From positions 310,001 through 374,000 of the forward strand of contig JBEYHY010000002.1 of NCBI GenBank assembly GCA_040635515.1: a DNA stretch of 64,000 nt, given 5' to 3'. How positions within the stretch are numbered: position 1 is the stretch's first letter; the number at the start of each line of letters is the position of its first letter. Both the position numbers and the translations under genes were made by a program. Origin of the DNA: Prauserella_A sp040635515. GTDB lineage: Bacteria; Actinomycetota; Actinomycetes; Mycobacteriales; Pseudonocardiaceae. The notes under the pieces were generated by a model that worked only from the letters and a program-made list of their open reading frames with translations, did not search any database and was not told the origin of the DNA. Positions 24,809 through 35,476 of this stretch are shown here, one piece after another.

Positions 24809-26470
24809 GTGGCCCTCAACATCGCGGATCTACTGGAGCACGCCGTCGACGCCGTGCCGGAACGCACCGCGGTCATCTGCGGCGGTGAGAGTGTCAGCTT
24901 CGCCGAGCTCGACACGCGCGCCAACCGGCTCGCCAACTACCTTGCCTCGGCCGGGATCGGCAAGGGTGATCACATTGGTGTCTACTCCCGCAATTCCATC
25001 GAGATGATCGAGACGATGTTCGCGGCGTACAAGCTGCGGGCGATCGCCGTCAACGTCAACTACCGCTACGTGCACGCCGAACTCGCCTACCTGTTCACCA
25101 ACGCCGACCTCACCGTGCTCGTGCACGAGAAGCAGTACTCCGGCAAGGTCGCCGCCGTCCTGCCGGAGGCGCCCAAGCTGAAACACGTTTTAGTGGTCGA
25201 CGACGGCTCGCCGGAGGAGCATGTAGTCGACGACGGCTTGCCGGAGGAGCGCGCGGATGCGCCCGACTCCGTCGTCACGGTCGGCTACGAGCAGGCGCTG
25301 GCGCAGGGCAGCCCGGAGCGGAACTTCGCGGAGCGCAGTCCCGACGACCTCTACATCCTCTACACCGGGGGAACCACCGGGTATCCCAAGGGTGTGATGT
25401 GGCGGCACGAGGACGTGTGGCGTGCGCTCGGTGGCGGCATCGACTTCATCACCGGCGACTACGTCGCCGACGAGTGGACGCTGGCGGAACAGGGAAAGGC
25501 GGGCGGCCTCGTCCGGCTGCCCGCGGCTCCGCTGATTCACGGCGCTGCGCAATGGGCGGCTTTCGGCGCGCTCTTCGCCGGTGGAACCGTGGTGTTCGTG
25601 CCGCAGTTCGACGCGCACGACGTGTGGACGGCGATCGAACGGCACAAGGTGCAGGTGCTCACGATCGTCGGTGACGCCATGGCCCGCCCGCTGCTGGACG
25701 CCTATCACGAGGGCGGCTACGACGCGTCCTCGCTCGTGGCCGTCTCCAGTCACGCGGCCTTGTTCTCCCATTCGGTGAAGCAGGAGTATCTCGCCGAGTT
25801 TCCCGGTGTCGTGCTGACCGACGCGATCGGTTCCTCGGAGAGCGGGTTCACCGGCATCGGGATGATGGGCAAGGACGCCGACCATACGGCCGGGCCGCGC
25901 GTCAACTTCGGCAAGGATGCCATCCTGCTTGACGACGACGGCGAGATCGTGCCGGTGGAGCCCGGCGCCATCGGCCGCATCGGCAGAAGGGGACACGTCC
26001 CGCTCGGCTACTACAAGGATCCGGACAAGAGCGCGACGATCTTCGTCGAGGCGGGCGGTGCCCGCTACGTCGTGCCCGGCGACTACGCGCGCTACGAGGC
26101 CGACGGCACGGTCACCCTGCTCGGCCGGGGTTCGCAGTGCGTCAACACCGGAGGGGAGAAGGTGTTCCCCGAGGAGGTCGAGGCCGCGCTCAAGTCGCAT
26201 CCGGACGTGTTCGACGCGCTCGTCATCGCCGTGGCCGACGAGCGGCTGGGGCAGCGGGTCGGTGCCGTCATCGCGCCCCGGCGGGGAAGGACACTCGATC
26301 TCGGCGCGGTCGAGGACCACGTGCGCACCAGGATCGCCGGGTACAAGGTGCCGCGCAGCATCTGGATCGTGCCCGAGGTGTCCCGGCTGCCCAGCGGAAA
26401 ACCCGACTATCCGTGGGCGCAGCGGCACGCGGCCGACAACGAACCCGTCGCCGCGCAGCCGACCAACTAG
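24809..26470 (+). CDS. fadD19: C24 steroid acyl-CoA ligase FadD19
   Basis: 553 residues, ANL ligase. Motifs are LYTGGTTGYPKGVMWRHED (P-loop), IGSSESGFTG (A5), GDYARYEADGTVTLLGRGS (A7) and SGKPDYPW with the catalytic Lys. The N-terminus ALNIADLLEHAVDAVPERTAV matches mycobacterial FadD19, which activates C24 branched sterol side-chain acids. The start is GTG 24809, 10 bp after the KstR box, with no clear ribosome site. Odd features are a TTA leucine codon at 25190-25192, a perfect KstR-like site spanning it, and a 30-bp in-frame tandem duplication at residues 129-148. The nitronate-monooxygenase-family gene follows after 15 bp. Confidence 0.92.
   Translation: MALNIADLLEHAVDAVPERTAVICGGESVSFAELDTRANRLANYLASAGIGKGDHIGVYSRNSIEMIETMFAAYKLRAIAVNVNYRYVHAELAYLFTNADLTVLVHEKQYSGKVAAVLPEAPKLKHVLVVDDGSPEEHVVDDGLPEERADAPDSVVTVGYEQALAQGSPERNFAERSPDDLYILYTGGTTGYPKGVMWRHEDVWRALGGGIDFITGDYVADEWTLAEQGKAGGLVRLPAAPLIHGAAQWAAFGALFAGGTVVFVPQFDAHDVWTAIERHKVQVLTIVGDAMARPLLDAYHEGGYDASSLVAVSSHAALFSHSVKQEYLAEFPGVVLTDAIGSSESGFTGIGMMGKDADHTAGPRVNFGKDAILLDDDGEIVPVEPGAIGRIGRRGHVPLGYYKDPDKSATIFVEAGGARYVVPGDYARYEADGTVTLLGRGSQCVNTGGEKVFPEEVEAALKSHPDVFDALVIAVADERLGQRVGAVIAPRRGRTLDLGAVEDHVRTRIAGYKVPRSIWIVPEVSRLPSGKPDYPWAQRHAADNEPVAAQPTN
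25179..25192. promoter_or_regulatory. Intragenic KstR-consensus site within fadD19
   Basis: TGAAACACGTTTTA matches every fixed position of TNNAACNNGTTNNA, inside fadD19 codons for LKHVL, and ends in a rare TTA codon. Occupancy is unknown; it could be a roadblock site or chance. Confidence 0.4.
25193..25252 (+). repeat. 30-bp in-frame tandem duplication in fadD19
   Basis: Two adjacent 30-bp copies (25193-25222 and 25223-25252) differ at four positions and encode VVDDGSPEEH and VVDDGLPEER. They lie in the variable loop before the P-loop and keep the frame. Confidence 0.85.
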
Positions 26471-26485
26471 AAGGAAAGGCACGTC

Positions 26486-27604
26486 ATGCGTACGGTCCTG
26501 TGCGACACGCTCGGCACCGAATTGCCGATCGCCGGATTCACGCCGTCCGAGCATGTCGCCGCCGCGCTCAGCAGGGCGGGCGGCCTCGGTGTGCTCGGTT
26601 GCGTCCGCTTCAACGACGCCGAGGAACTGGACAAGGTGCTCGGCTGGATGGACGCCAACACCGACGGCAAGCCCTACGGCGTCGACATCGTGATGCCGGC
26701 CAAGGTGCCCGCCGAGGGAAAACAGGTCGACCTCGACAAGCTGATTCCCGACGAGCACAAGGCTTTCGTCGAACGCACGCTCGCCGAACTGGGTGTTCCC
26801 GAACTGCCGGAGGGCACGGAGGAACGCGCGGGCGTCCTCGGCTGGCTGCACTCGGTTGCCCGCTCCCACGTCGAGGTCGCGCTGGAACACCGCATCTCGC
26901 TGATCGCCAACGCCCTCGGTTCGCCACCGCCTGACGTCATCGCGCAGGCACACGAGCACGGCGTCCCGGTCGCGGCTCTCGCCGGAACCGCCGAGCACGC
27001 GGCCCGGCACGTGGCGCGCGGAGTCGACCTCGTCGTGGCACAGGGTTATGAGGCGGGAGGGCACACCGGCGAGATCGCCTCCATGGTGTTGCTGCCGGAG
27101 GTGGTCGATGCCGTCGGTGACAAGGTGCCGGTGCTCGCGGCGGGCGGCATCGGCTCGGGACGGCAGGTGGCCGCCGCGCTCGCACTCGGTGCGGCGGGTG
27201 CCTGGACGGGCTCGGTGTGGCTCGCGACAAGGGAATACCTGGAGACCATGCCGGAGTCGGAGGCCATGCAGCAGGCCCTGCTCGCCGCGAGCTCGGCCGA
27301 CACCGTGCGGACCCGGATCTACACCGGCAAGCCCGCCCGGCTGCTCAAGACGCGGTGGACCGAGGCGTGGGCGCGGCCCGATGCGCCCGAGCCGCTGCCG
27401 ATGCCGTTGCAGAACCTGCTTGTCTCGGGCGCGCACAATCGCATCCACGCCGCCGCCGACCCGAGCGTGGTTTCGATGCCCGCTGGACAGGTGATCGGCG
27501 GGTTGCACGAGGTGCGGGCCGTCGCCGACGTGGTCGCCGAGCTCAGGACCGGTTTCGATACGGCGGTGGACAGGCTGGCCGGCATCAGGGACGCCGGCGG
27601 CTGA
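26486..27604 (+). CDS. Nitronate monooxygenase / 2-nitropropane dioxygenase family protein
   Basis: 372 residues, FMN-dependent TIM barrel. It has PIAGFTPSEHVAAALSRAGGLGVLG at the N-terminus, VAQGYEAGGHTGE, and an FMN phosphate-binding PVLAAGGIGSGRQVAAALALGA. Proteins of this family include true nitronate monooxygenases and flavin oxidoreductases of steroid ring C/D degradation (IpdC). This one looks closer to Rv1533-type members, and the substrate is not clear. AAGGAAAGG precedes the ATG. It is 15 bp after fadD19 and so is probably under the same KstR control. Confidence 0.8.
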   Translation: MRTVLCDTLGTELPIAGFTPSEHVAAALSRAGGLGVLGCVRFNDAEELDKVLGWMDANTDGKPYGVDIVMPAKVPAEGKQVDLDKLIPDEHKAFVERTLAELGVPELPEGTEERAGVLGWLHSVARSHVEVALEHRISLIANALGSPPPDVIAQAHEHGVPVAALAGTAEHAARHVARGVDLVVAQGYEAGGHTGEIASMVLLPEVVDAVGDKVPVLAAGGIGSGRQVAAALALGAAGAWTGSVWLATREYLETMPESEAMQQALLAASSADTVRTRIYTGKPARLLKTRWTEAWARPDAPEPLPMPLQNLLVSGAHNRIHAAADPSVVSMPAGQVIGGLHEVRAVADVVAELRTGFDTAVDRLAGIRDAGG

Positions 27605-27713
27605 GCCCGCGCCACCGTGCAACCCTTTCCGGTACTCGTTACGTCTTCCTGGCACGAGTCGAAAGCCGGGGTGGTACCCCGCCCCGGCGGCGAACCGGAA
27701 GGGGAGATACCCG

Positions 27714-28310
27714 ATGAGGCCGAGCACCAGCGAATCGCGACCCGCCAGGGCAGGGTGGCGGCGGGCGGTCACCGGCCCCTTCGCGGCCTGTGCCGTACTG
27801 CTGCTCGCCGCGGGCTGTGGTCAAACCGGTCAGGACGGCCAGGCGGGCCAGGAGCGGGGGACACCGAGCCCTCCGCCTGCCACCTCGCAGCCGAGTCAGC
27901 CGCCTGCTGGGGCCCCGGAGTCGAGCGACATTCCGCGTGACTCGGGCAAGGAGCCCTCCGAGCCTCCCGGCACGACCGAGCCTGCCGAGCCGGGAGCGGG
28001 TGCCGCGGCCGTGCCGAAGGCACAACTTGACGGCAGTGGCCTGCCCAAGGGCTATCCGGTCGACGTCACCGAATCGGCCGACGGCCGCACACTCACCGTC
28101 ATCGGGCAGGAAGGCGGCTGCAGCAAGGCCAGCGCCGAGGTCGCCGAGCAGACCGCCGCGCACGTGGCCATCACGATGGTCGAGACGTTCCCCGCCGACA
28201 AGAACATGATGTGCACGATGGACATGCGCTACCCGCCGCTGACCGTCGAGCTGGCCGAACCACTCGGCGACCGGCACCTGGCACTCGACTACGTCAAGCG
28301 CGAGGAGTGA
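27714..28310 (+). CDS. Secreted lipoprotein, proline-rich, unknown function
   Basis: 198 residues. The signal peptide has twin Arg at 16-17, a hydrophobic core and a lipobox LAAGC with the lipidated Cys at 35. A low-complexity Pro/Ser/Glu linker (about 45-100) precedes a small C-terminal domain with two Cys (GGCSKASAEV and NMMCTMDMRYPP) that could form a disulfide. GGGGAGATACCCG precedes the ATG. It is probably anchored in the outer leaflet of the plasma membrane. It starts 109 bp after the steroid island and shows no operator, so the island seems to end here. Confidence 0.75.
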   Translation: MRPSTSESRPARAGWRRAVTGPFAACAVLLLAAGCGQTGQDGQAGQERGTPSPPPATSQPSQPPAGAPESSDIPRDSGKEPSEPPGTTEPAEPGAGAAAVPKAQLDGSGLPKGYPVDVTESADGRTLTVIGQEGGCSKASAEVAEQTAAHVAITMVETFPADKNMMCTMDMRYPPLTVELAEPLGDRHLALDYVKREE

Positions 28311-28336
28311 GCGCGTGGCGCGGTTAGGGTGATTGC

Positions 28337-28777
28337 ATGGCACTACGTCAGGTCAGCGTCACGCGCACGATTCCCGCGCCGCCCGAGCGGATCTTCGACC
28401 TGCTCGCCGACCCCGCGAAACATCCGTTGCTCGACGGTTCGGGGTCGGTGAGAGCGGCCACCGGCGCCAACCCGGCCAGACTGCGGATGGGCTCGACCTT
28501 CGGCATGGACATGCGCATGGGCGCGCCCTACCGCATTCGCAACACGGTGGTCGAGTTCGAGGAGAACCGGCTCATCGCGTGGCGGCACTTCTTCGGCCAC
28601 CGCTGGCGGTGGCAGCTCAAGCCGGCCGGCGAAGGCAGGACCGAGGTCACCGAGACGTTCGACTGGTCGACGGCCAGGATCCCGCGCTTCATCGAGCTGA
28701 CCCGCTTCCCCGCCAAGAACAAGATCGGCATCAGGAAGACGCTCGACCACTTGGCGGGGATGTTCGGCGCGGAGTAG
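28337..28777 (+). CDS. SRPBCC-family protein
   Basis: 146 residues with the START/Bet v1-like fold: VTRTIPAPPERIFDLLADPAKHP at the N-terminus, a central beta-rich RNTVVEFEENRLIAWRHFFG and an amphipathic C-terminal helix. Such proteins bind hydrophobic ligands; the ligand is unknown. It converges with the fumarase gene, with only 7 bp between stops. It is 26 bp after the lipoprotein gene and may be co-transcribed. Confidence 0.75.
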   Translation: MALRQVSVTRTIPAPPERIFDLLADPAKHPLLDGSGSVRAATGANPARLRMGSTFGMDMRMGAPYRIRNTVVEFEENRLIAWRHFFGHRWRWQLKPAGEGRTEVTETFDWSTARIPRFIELTRFPAKNKIGIRKTLDHLAGMFGAE

Positions 28778-28784
28778 CGCCGAC

Positions 28785-30473
<1,689 letters not shown>

Positions 30474-30818
30474 GGCTCGGGCTCCATCGCACGTGGTCAA
30501 GGGGATCTCGACCGTACCGCGCCGGAAAGAGGCCTTGACGTGGGTACCGGCTCCGCGCGACGGAGATCACGACCGGACCGGGCTTTCACAAGGAAGGCCG
30601 GGCCCACCCCGACGGGACCCGACCTTCCCGGGGAAGCGGCGGGTGCACTCCGGCACCTGCCGCCTGGCCCAGTGCCCGTGGACCTCCGGTCTCCGCTGCC
30701 CGAAGCGTCCGCGCGGCCGGGAGTCCATCATGTCGGATAGCCGGAGGGGAGCCGGTTAATCATCCCGGCCCGGATTGGTCTCCGATAATACTCTTGGTGT
30801 CGTCTCGGTTACCCGGTG
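30474..30818. other. 345-bp gene-free stretch between sigB and fum
   Basis: Both flanking genes run leftward, so this holds the sigB 3' end and the fum promoter. No coding frame is convincing. On the minus strand TTGACC occurs near 30497-30502 and TATTAT near 30784-30789, but no well-spaced pair was found. Nothing else distinct is seen. Confidence 0.5.
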
Positions 30819-31850
30819 TCAGCTCGCGTAGGCGCGCAGCCGGTCGGCGCGCTCACCCTGGCGCAGTTTCGACATGACCTCGCGCTCGATCTGGCGCACT
30901 CGCTCCCTCGAAAGGCCGAAGTGCTTGCCGATCTGGTCGAGCGTGCGCGGCTGCCCGTCGTCGAGGCCGTACCGCAGCCTGATGACGTGCTGTTCCCTGT
31001 CGTCGAGCGTGCCGAGTACCCGGCGCAGGTCGTCCTGGAGCAAGCCGGAGATGACGGCGCTCTCGGCGTCGGTCGCCTCCGAGTCCTCGATGAAGTCCCC
31101 GAGCGGCGCGTCCTCTTCGGTGCCCACCGGCATGTCGAGGCTCACCGGGTCGCGTGCGTGGTCGAGCAGGCTCGACACCTTCTCGGCCGCGATGCCCGAT
31201 TCCGAGGCGAGTTCCTCGTTGGTCGCTTCCCTGCCGAGCTGCTGGTGCAGGTCCCTCTTGATCCTCGCGAGCTTGTTGACCTGCTCCACGAGGTGCACCG
31301 GCAACCTGATGGTGCGGCCCTGGTCGGCCATGCCCCTCGTGATGGCCTGCCGGATCCACCAGGTGGCGTAGGTGGAGAACTTGAAGCCCTTCGAGTAGTC
31401 GAACTTCTCGACGGCGCGGATCAGCCCGAGGTTGCCCTCCTGGATCAGGTCCAGCAGCGGCATTCCCCTGCCGGTGTAACGCTTGGCCAGTGACACCACG
31501 AGTCGCAGGTTCGCCTGCAGGAGGTGGTTCTTGGCGTTGTGGCCGTCACGGACGAGTGCCGACAGTTCGGCACGCCTGGCGCGCGAGGGGTTTTCCTCCG
31601 TCTCCAGCATGTGCTGGGCGAACACCCCCGCCTCGATCCGCTTGGCGAGGTCGACCTCCTGGGCCGCCGTCAACAGCGCTGTCTTGCCGATGCCGTTGAG
31701 ATAGACGCGAACCAGGTCGGCGGCGGGGCCTTGTGCGTCGAGGTCGGGCTCCTCGCTTGGCGCGGGGGCCACGTCATCCGCGAGTGCGGCCATCGGGATG
31801 TCCCGCTCGCGGATCCCGCGGGCCTCACGATCGAGAGTCTGGACGGACAT
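30819..31850 (-). CDS. sigB: Principal-like sigma factor SigB
   Basis: 343 residues, sigma70 group 2. Region 1.2 is DLVRVYLNGIGKTALLTAAQE. Region 2 holds the core-binding and -10 elements (ANLRLVVSLAKRYTGRGMPL, FSTYATWWIRQAI). Regions 3 and 4 follow, with the -35 helix-turn-helix TLDQIGKHFGLSRERVRQIE. It is shorter than the sigA product in this window because the N-terminal Lys/Ala/acidic extension is missing. In mycobacteria SigB serves stress and stationary phase. A GGAAC-N17-CGTT promoter candidate 115 bp upstream suggests ECF sigma control. Confidence 0.93.
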   Translation of the reverse strand: MSVQTLDREARGIRERDIPMAALADDVAPAPSEEPDLDAQGPAADLVRVYLNGIGKTALLTAAQEVDLAKRIEAGVFAQHMLETEENPSRARRAELSALVRDGHNAKNHLLQANLRLVVSLAKRYTGRGMPLLDLIQEGNLGLIRAVEKFDYSKGFKFSTYATWWIRQAITRGMADQGRTIRLPVHLVEQVNKLARIKRDLHQQLGREATNEELASESGIAAEKVSSLLDHARDPVSLDMPVGTEEDAPLGDFIEDSEATDAESAVISGLLQDDLRRVLGTLDDREQHVIRLRYGLDDGQPRTLDQIGKHFGLSRERVRQIEREVMSKLRQGERADRLRAYAS

Positions 31851-31964
31851 TCTGCCTCCCCGGTCAACGGGCTGACGTGAGGAGTGCTCACGCCTGCGTT
31901 GCGCTCGCGTGCCAGGCCTGTGGAACCGGGCACTCGAAACCGGCTTACGCCAGTCATCGGGAAT

Positions 31965-31990
31965 AACGTCACCGGGGCCGGAAACGTTCC
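31965..31990 (-). promoter_or_regulatory. ECF (SigE/SigH-type) promoter candidate for sigB
   Basis: On the minus strand GGAAC (31986-31990) and CGTT (31965-31968) are separated by 17 bp, matching the GGAAC-N16-18-CGTT class. It is about 115 bp upstream of the sigB ATG. SigE and SigH control of sigB is established in mycobacteria. Confidence 0.6.
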
Positions 31991-32116
31991 CGGCATCGCC
32001 ACGTTGTTGAGCTGCTCACGACTCGCGACTCTCAAGTAACGCTGAGCTTGTCTCCGGCCGATTGTCATGGGCCACTTGTGCGCCGTGTGGTCAATGAGGC
32101 GGTTTCTTTACCTGGT

Positions 32117-32542
32117 CTAAACCTCGATCATGACCGTGAAGGGGCCGTCGTTGACGCTGTGCACGACCATCATCGCACCGAACCGGCCGGTCTCCACCGT
32201 CGCGCCGCGCAGCCGGAGTTCGGTCACAACGGCGGTCACCAGTTCCTCCGCGTGCTCCGGTCTTGCCGCCGCGGTCCACGATGGACGCCTGCCCTTGCGG
32301 GTGTCGCCGTACAACGTGAATTGACTGACGACGAGCAGCGGGGCATGCGCGCTCGCGCACGATTGTTCATCGCGAAGGATGCGCAGTTCGTGCAGTTTCC
32401 GGGCCATCACCGGCGCTTTGTCCGCTGTGTCGTCGGTATGAATTCCCAGCAATACCAACAAGCCCTGCTGATCGATCGCGCCGACGACGGTGTCGCCGAC
32501 CGTCACGCGGGCTTCGCTGACTCTCGCCGCGATCGCCCTCAT
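32117..32542 (-). CDS. dtd: D-aminoacyl-tRNA deacylase
   Basis: 141 residues, full family length. Signature motifs are present: SQFTLYGDTRKGRRPSW (catalytic SQxT) and NDGPFTVMIEV at the C-terminus (the GPxT trans-editing loop). It removes D-amino acids from mischarged tRNAs in the cytosol. The ATG overlaps the upstream methyltransferase stop (ATGA), so the two are coupled. Confidence 0.92.
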   Translation of the reverse strand: MRAIAARVSEARVTVGDTVVGAIDQQGLLVLLGIHTDDTADKAPVMARKLHELRILRDEQSCASAHAPLLVVSQFTLYGDTRKGRRPSWTAAARPEHAEELVTAVVTELRLRGATVETGRFGAMMVVHSVNDGPFTVMIEV

Positions 32543-34050
32543 GCACCGTGCTCCCCGCCATCGACGGGGACGAGCATGCCGTGTCGCACCAGTTCCCCGA
32601 CGATGGGCAGCGCGGCCTCGGTCAGTTCCTCGGTGGCGACGCCGTGCGCCATGGAAAGCAGGCCCAGTAGATCGGAAAGCGGGAGCAGGCCCCTGCATCC
32701 CGCGAGCAAGGCGGTGGTCAGTTCGTCGGCCTCGTGCTGCCATCCCGGCCCGTCCGTGCGATGCAGCCTGCGAATCGTCGTGGCCCAGCCCTCGTCACCC
32801 GGCTCCGAGATCTGTTCCAGTACCACGCTGTCCGGCACGCGGAAGGTCTGCTCGGCGAGATTCGCGCCGTGCGCCCGCAACCAGTCGACCCGATCGAGCC
32901 AGCCGGCGGCCTCGCCGCCGAGCGGGTCGTCGTAGGCGTGCCGAAGGTCCTCGCACACCACGGTCGGCACGGAATCGGTCCTGCGCAGCGTGACGAATCC
33001 GAAGCCGATGCCCTCGACGTCGTTGCCGGCGAACCAGTCCAGCCACGCGCCCGCCTTGCCCCTGCCCTCGTTCGAGCGAGGATCGATGCCCGCGTCCCGC
33101 AACCAGGTGCCCACATAGAGGGCGGGCTCGGCGACGTCGCGCTGGACGAACCACGCGTCGGTACCGGCGGGCAGCCAGCGGCTCACCCGGTCGGCCCAGT
33201 CCTCGCCCTTCCTGTGCAGCCACGAGGCCAGCACGTGCCCGGTTCCGCCCTCGTTGAGGAAACCGGGAAGCTGGCGCACCACCAGCGCGCTCGCGTCGTC
33301 ACCGGCGAGGCCCGAATCGCGGTAGACGTAGTCGACCCTCGCGGGACCGACCACGAACGGCGGGTTGCAGACGATCTGGTCGAATCGCCGCCTCGCCACC
33401 GGCGCGAACCACTCGCCGCGCAGCGTCTCGACGTCCAGTTCGTTGAGCAGGAATGTCGCACCGGCAAGCCGCAGGGCCCGCTCCGAGACGTCCGTCGCCG
33501 TGACGTGGCGCGCGTGCCTGGCCGCGTGCAGCGCCTGCACCCCGTTGCCGGTGCCCAGGTCTAGCAGTGAGCCCACCGGCCGCCTGCTGGTGGCCCTGAT
33601 GAGGCTCAGCGAGGCGTGGCCGACACCGAGCACGTGGTCCTCGGTGACGGGGCGGCCGAGCTGGTCGGAGTCGAGGTCGGAGACGACCCACCAGCTTCCC
33701 CGCTCGTCGCCGTGCGGGCGGACATCGAGCGCGGCCCGCAGCCCCGTGCCCTCTCCGGCGCGGAGCAACCCGGCCTCGACGGCTTCGGCGACGCCGAGCG
33801 GGCCGAGTGCCTTCGAAACGGCTTCCTCTCGCTCGGTCTCCCCGAGCAGGAACAACCGGATCAGCGTGCCGGTGTCGCCCGCGTCAAGGCTCGCCCTGTG
33901 GGCAGGCACCGGCTCGCCCCTTCCCAGTGCCGCGTGCGCGGAGGAGCCGAGTGCGTCCAGCACGCCGTCGGCGTCGTAGTCCGCTTCCTGGAACGCCGCC
34001 CGGAGCTTGGCGCACACCTCGGCGGAAAGGGCTGGAAGTTCACTGTTCAC
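32539..34050 (-). CDS. Class I SAM-dependent methyltransferase with N-terminal helical domain
   Basis: 503 residues. A helical N-terminal domain (1-135; DUF7059-like by general appearance) precedes a Rossmann methyltransferase with SLLDLGTGNGVQALHAAR (SAM loop), ATDVSERAL and the NPPF-type motif QIVCNPPFVV, typical of N-methyltransferases of the HemK/RsmC type acting on Gln, Asn or nucleobases. A C-terminal domain of about 200 residues follows. The substrate is unknown; RNA or ribosomal protein is a reasonable guess from NPPF. The start is GTG 34050. It overlaps dtd, suggesting a translation-quality operon. Confidence 0.78.
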   Translation of the reverse strand: MNSELPALSAEVCAKLRAAFQEADYDADGVLDALGSSAHAALGRGEPVPAHRASLDAGDTGTLIRLFLLGETEREEAVSKALGPLGVAEAVEAGLLRAGEGTGLRAALDVRPHGDERGSWWVVSDLDSDQLGRPVTEDHVLGVGHASLSLIRATSRRPVGSLLDLGTGNGVQALHAARHARHVTATDVSERALRLAGATFLLNELDVETLRGEWFAPVARRRFDQIVCNPPFVVGPARVDYVYRDSGLAGDDASALVVRQLPGFLNEGGTGHVLASWLHRKGEDWADRVSRWLPAGTDAWFVQRDVAEPALYVGTWLRDAGIDPRSNEGRGKAGAWLDWFAGNDVEGIGFGFVTLRRTDSVPTVVCEDLRHAYDDPLGGEAAGWLDRVDWLRAHGANLAEQTFRVPDSVVLEQISEPGDEGWATTIRRLHRTDGPGWQHEADELTTALLAGCRGLLPLSDLLGLLSMAHGVATEELTEAALPIVGELVRHGMLVPVDGGEHGA

Positions 34051-34101
34051 GGTGGGTCATGTTCCCATGCGTGGAGTTGCCGCCCGTGGTCAGATGGTCC
34101 G

Positions 34102-35385
34102 GTGAGCACCGAAAGCGTGGCGGCCGTCCTTGCCCGTCTCGACAGCGACCCCGGCTTCCTGTCCGATCTCGAAGGCCTCTACACGGACCTGCATCGCCAT
34201 CCCGAACTGAGTTTCGCCGAGACCCGCACCGCGAGGATTCTCGCCGACCGGCTCGCCTCGGCGGGCTACGAGGTGCACACCGGCATCGGCGGCACCGGGG
34301 TGCTCGGCGTGCTGCGCAACGGCGAAGGACCGGCCGTGCTGCTGCGAGCCGACATCGACGCGCTGCCGGTCGAGGAGCGCACCGGGCTGCCCTATGCCAG
34401 CACCGAACACGCCGTCGACGCCGAAGGCAGGGATGTGGCCGTCATGCACGCGTGCGGTCACGACATGCACGCCACGTGGTTGTCGGGTGCGGCGGCGTTG
34501 CTCGCCGAAGCCCGCGAGAAGTGGTCGGGCACCGTGCTCGCGGTGTTCCAGCCCGCGGAGGAAACCGGTGCCGGTGCCGCGGCGATGGTCGCCGACCGGC
34601 TCTTCGACATCGCGGGTACTCCGGACGTCGTGCTGGGCCAGCACGTCACGCCGGGACCCGCCGGCTGGGTGCTCACCAGGCCGGGACCGCTCATGGCTGG
34701 GACCGACGCGATGCGGGTGACGCTGCACGGGAGGGGAGGGCACGGCTCCCGGCCGGAGACCACGGTCGATCCCGTCGTGCTCGCCGCCTCGGTCGTGCAG
34801 CGGCTGCAGACCATCGTTTCCCGCGAACTCGCCGCGACTGATTCGGCCGTGGTCACCGTCGGTTCGCTGCACGCGGGCACCGCGCACAACATCATCGCCG
34901 ACGAGGCCACGATGAAAATCAACGTGCGCACGTTCGACGCGTCGGTGCGCACGAGGGTGCTCGCCGCTATCGAGCGCATCGTGAAGGCCGAGTCGGAGGC
35001 ATCCGCGGCACCGGCGCCGCCCGATGTCGTCGAGCTGGCCAGGTTTCCCGTTCTTGCCAACGACGAACAGGCCACTGCGCGGGTCAGGGAGGCGTTCACC
35101 TCGCATTTCCCGCCTGGCGACGTGTGGGACGCGCCGCTGGTGACCGGCAGCGAGGATTTCGGGGAGTTCGCCAAGGCCGCGGAGGTGCCTTCGGTGTTCT
35201 GGCTCGTCGGTGGCATGGACCGGCACAAGGTGCTTGAGGCGATGGGCACGGGAACGTTCGAAACGGACATTCCCTCCAACCACTCCTCATTGTTCGCTCC
35301 CGTCATCCATCCCACCCTGCGTACCGGGGTCGAGACGCTCGTCGTGGCCGGGCTGGAATGGCTCGGCTCCCCGCCTGTCGGCTGA
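34102..35385 (+). CDS. M20-family amidohydrolase (AmiA/HipO-like)
   Basis: 427 residues, M20D metallopeptidase-like. The metal-site motif HACGHDMH is near residues 116-123, the EE general-base pair is in QPAEETGAG, and the dimerisation lid domain is HGRGGHGSRPETTVDP. It probably hydrolyses N-acyl or N-carbamoyl amino acids. GTG 34102 begins STESVAAVLARL. The frame is open upstream but only opposite the methyltransferase gene. It is followed by the DUF3099 gene. Confidence 0.88.
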   Translation: MSTESVAAVLARLDSDPGFLSDLEGLYTDLHRHPELSFAETRTARILADRLASAGYEVHTGIGGTGVLGVLRNGEGPAVLLRADIDALPVEERTGLPYASTEHAVDAEGRDVAVMHACGHDMHATWLSGAAALLAEAREKWSGTVLAVFQPAEETGAGAAAMVADRLFDIAGTPDVVLGQHVTPGPAGWVLTRPGPLMAGTDAMRVTLHGRGGHGSRPETTVDPVVLAASVVQRLQTIVSRELAATDSAVVTVGSLHAGTAHNIIADEATMKINVRTFDASVRTRVLAAIERIVKAESEASAAPAPPDVVELARFPVLANDEQATARVREAFTSHFPPGDVWDAPLVTGSEDFGEFAKAAEVPSVFWLVGGMDRHKVLEAMGTGTFETDIPSNHSSLFAPVIHPTLRTGVETLVVAGLEWLGSPPVG

Positions 35386-35476
35386 GATCGCGGAGTGGGA
35401 GGATGGAGGGTGGCGATCGCTGCGAGAGGTGCGGCGGCACCGGTGGGCTCCTGAACGGAACACGGAGGTGGAGCCG

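Noticed and set aside
25190..27772. 860-codon open frame antisense to fadD19 and the nitronate-monooxygenase-family gene
   Set aside because: Typical long shadow frame of high-GC coding DNA; composition is Arg/Gly/His-rich with no domain, while the plus strand holds two full enzymes.
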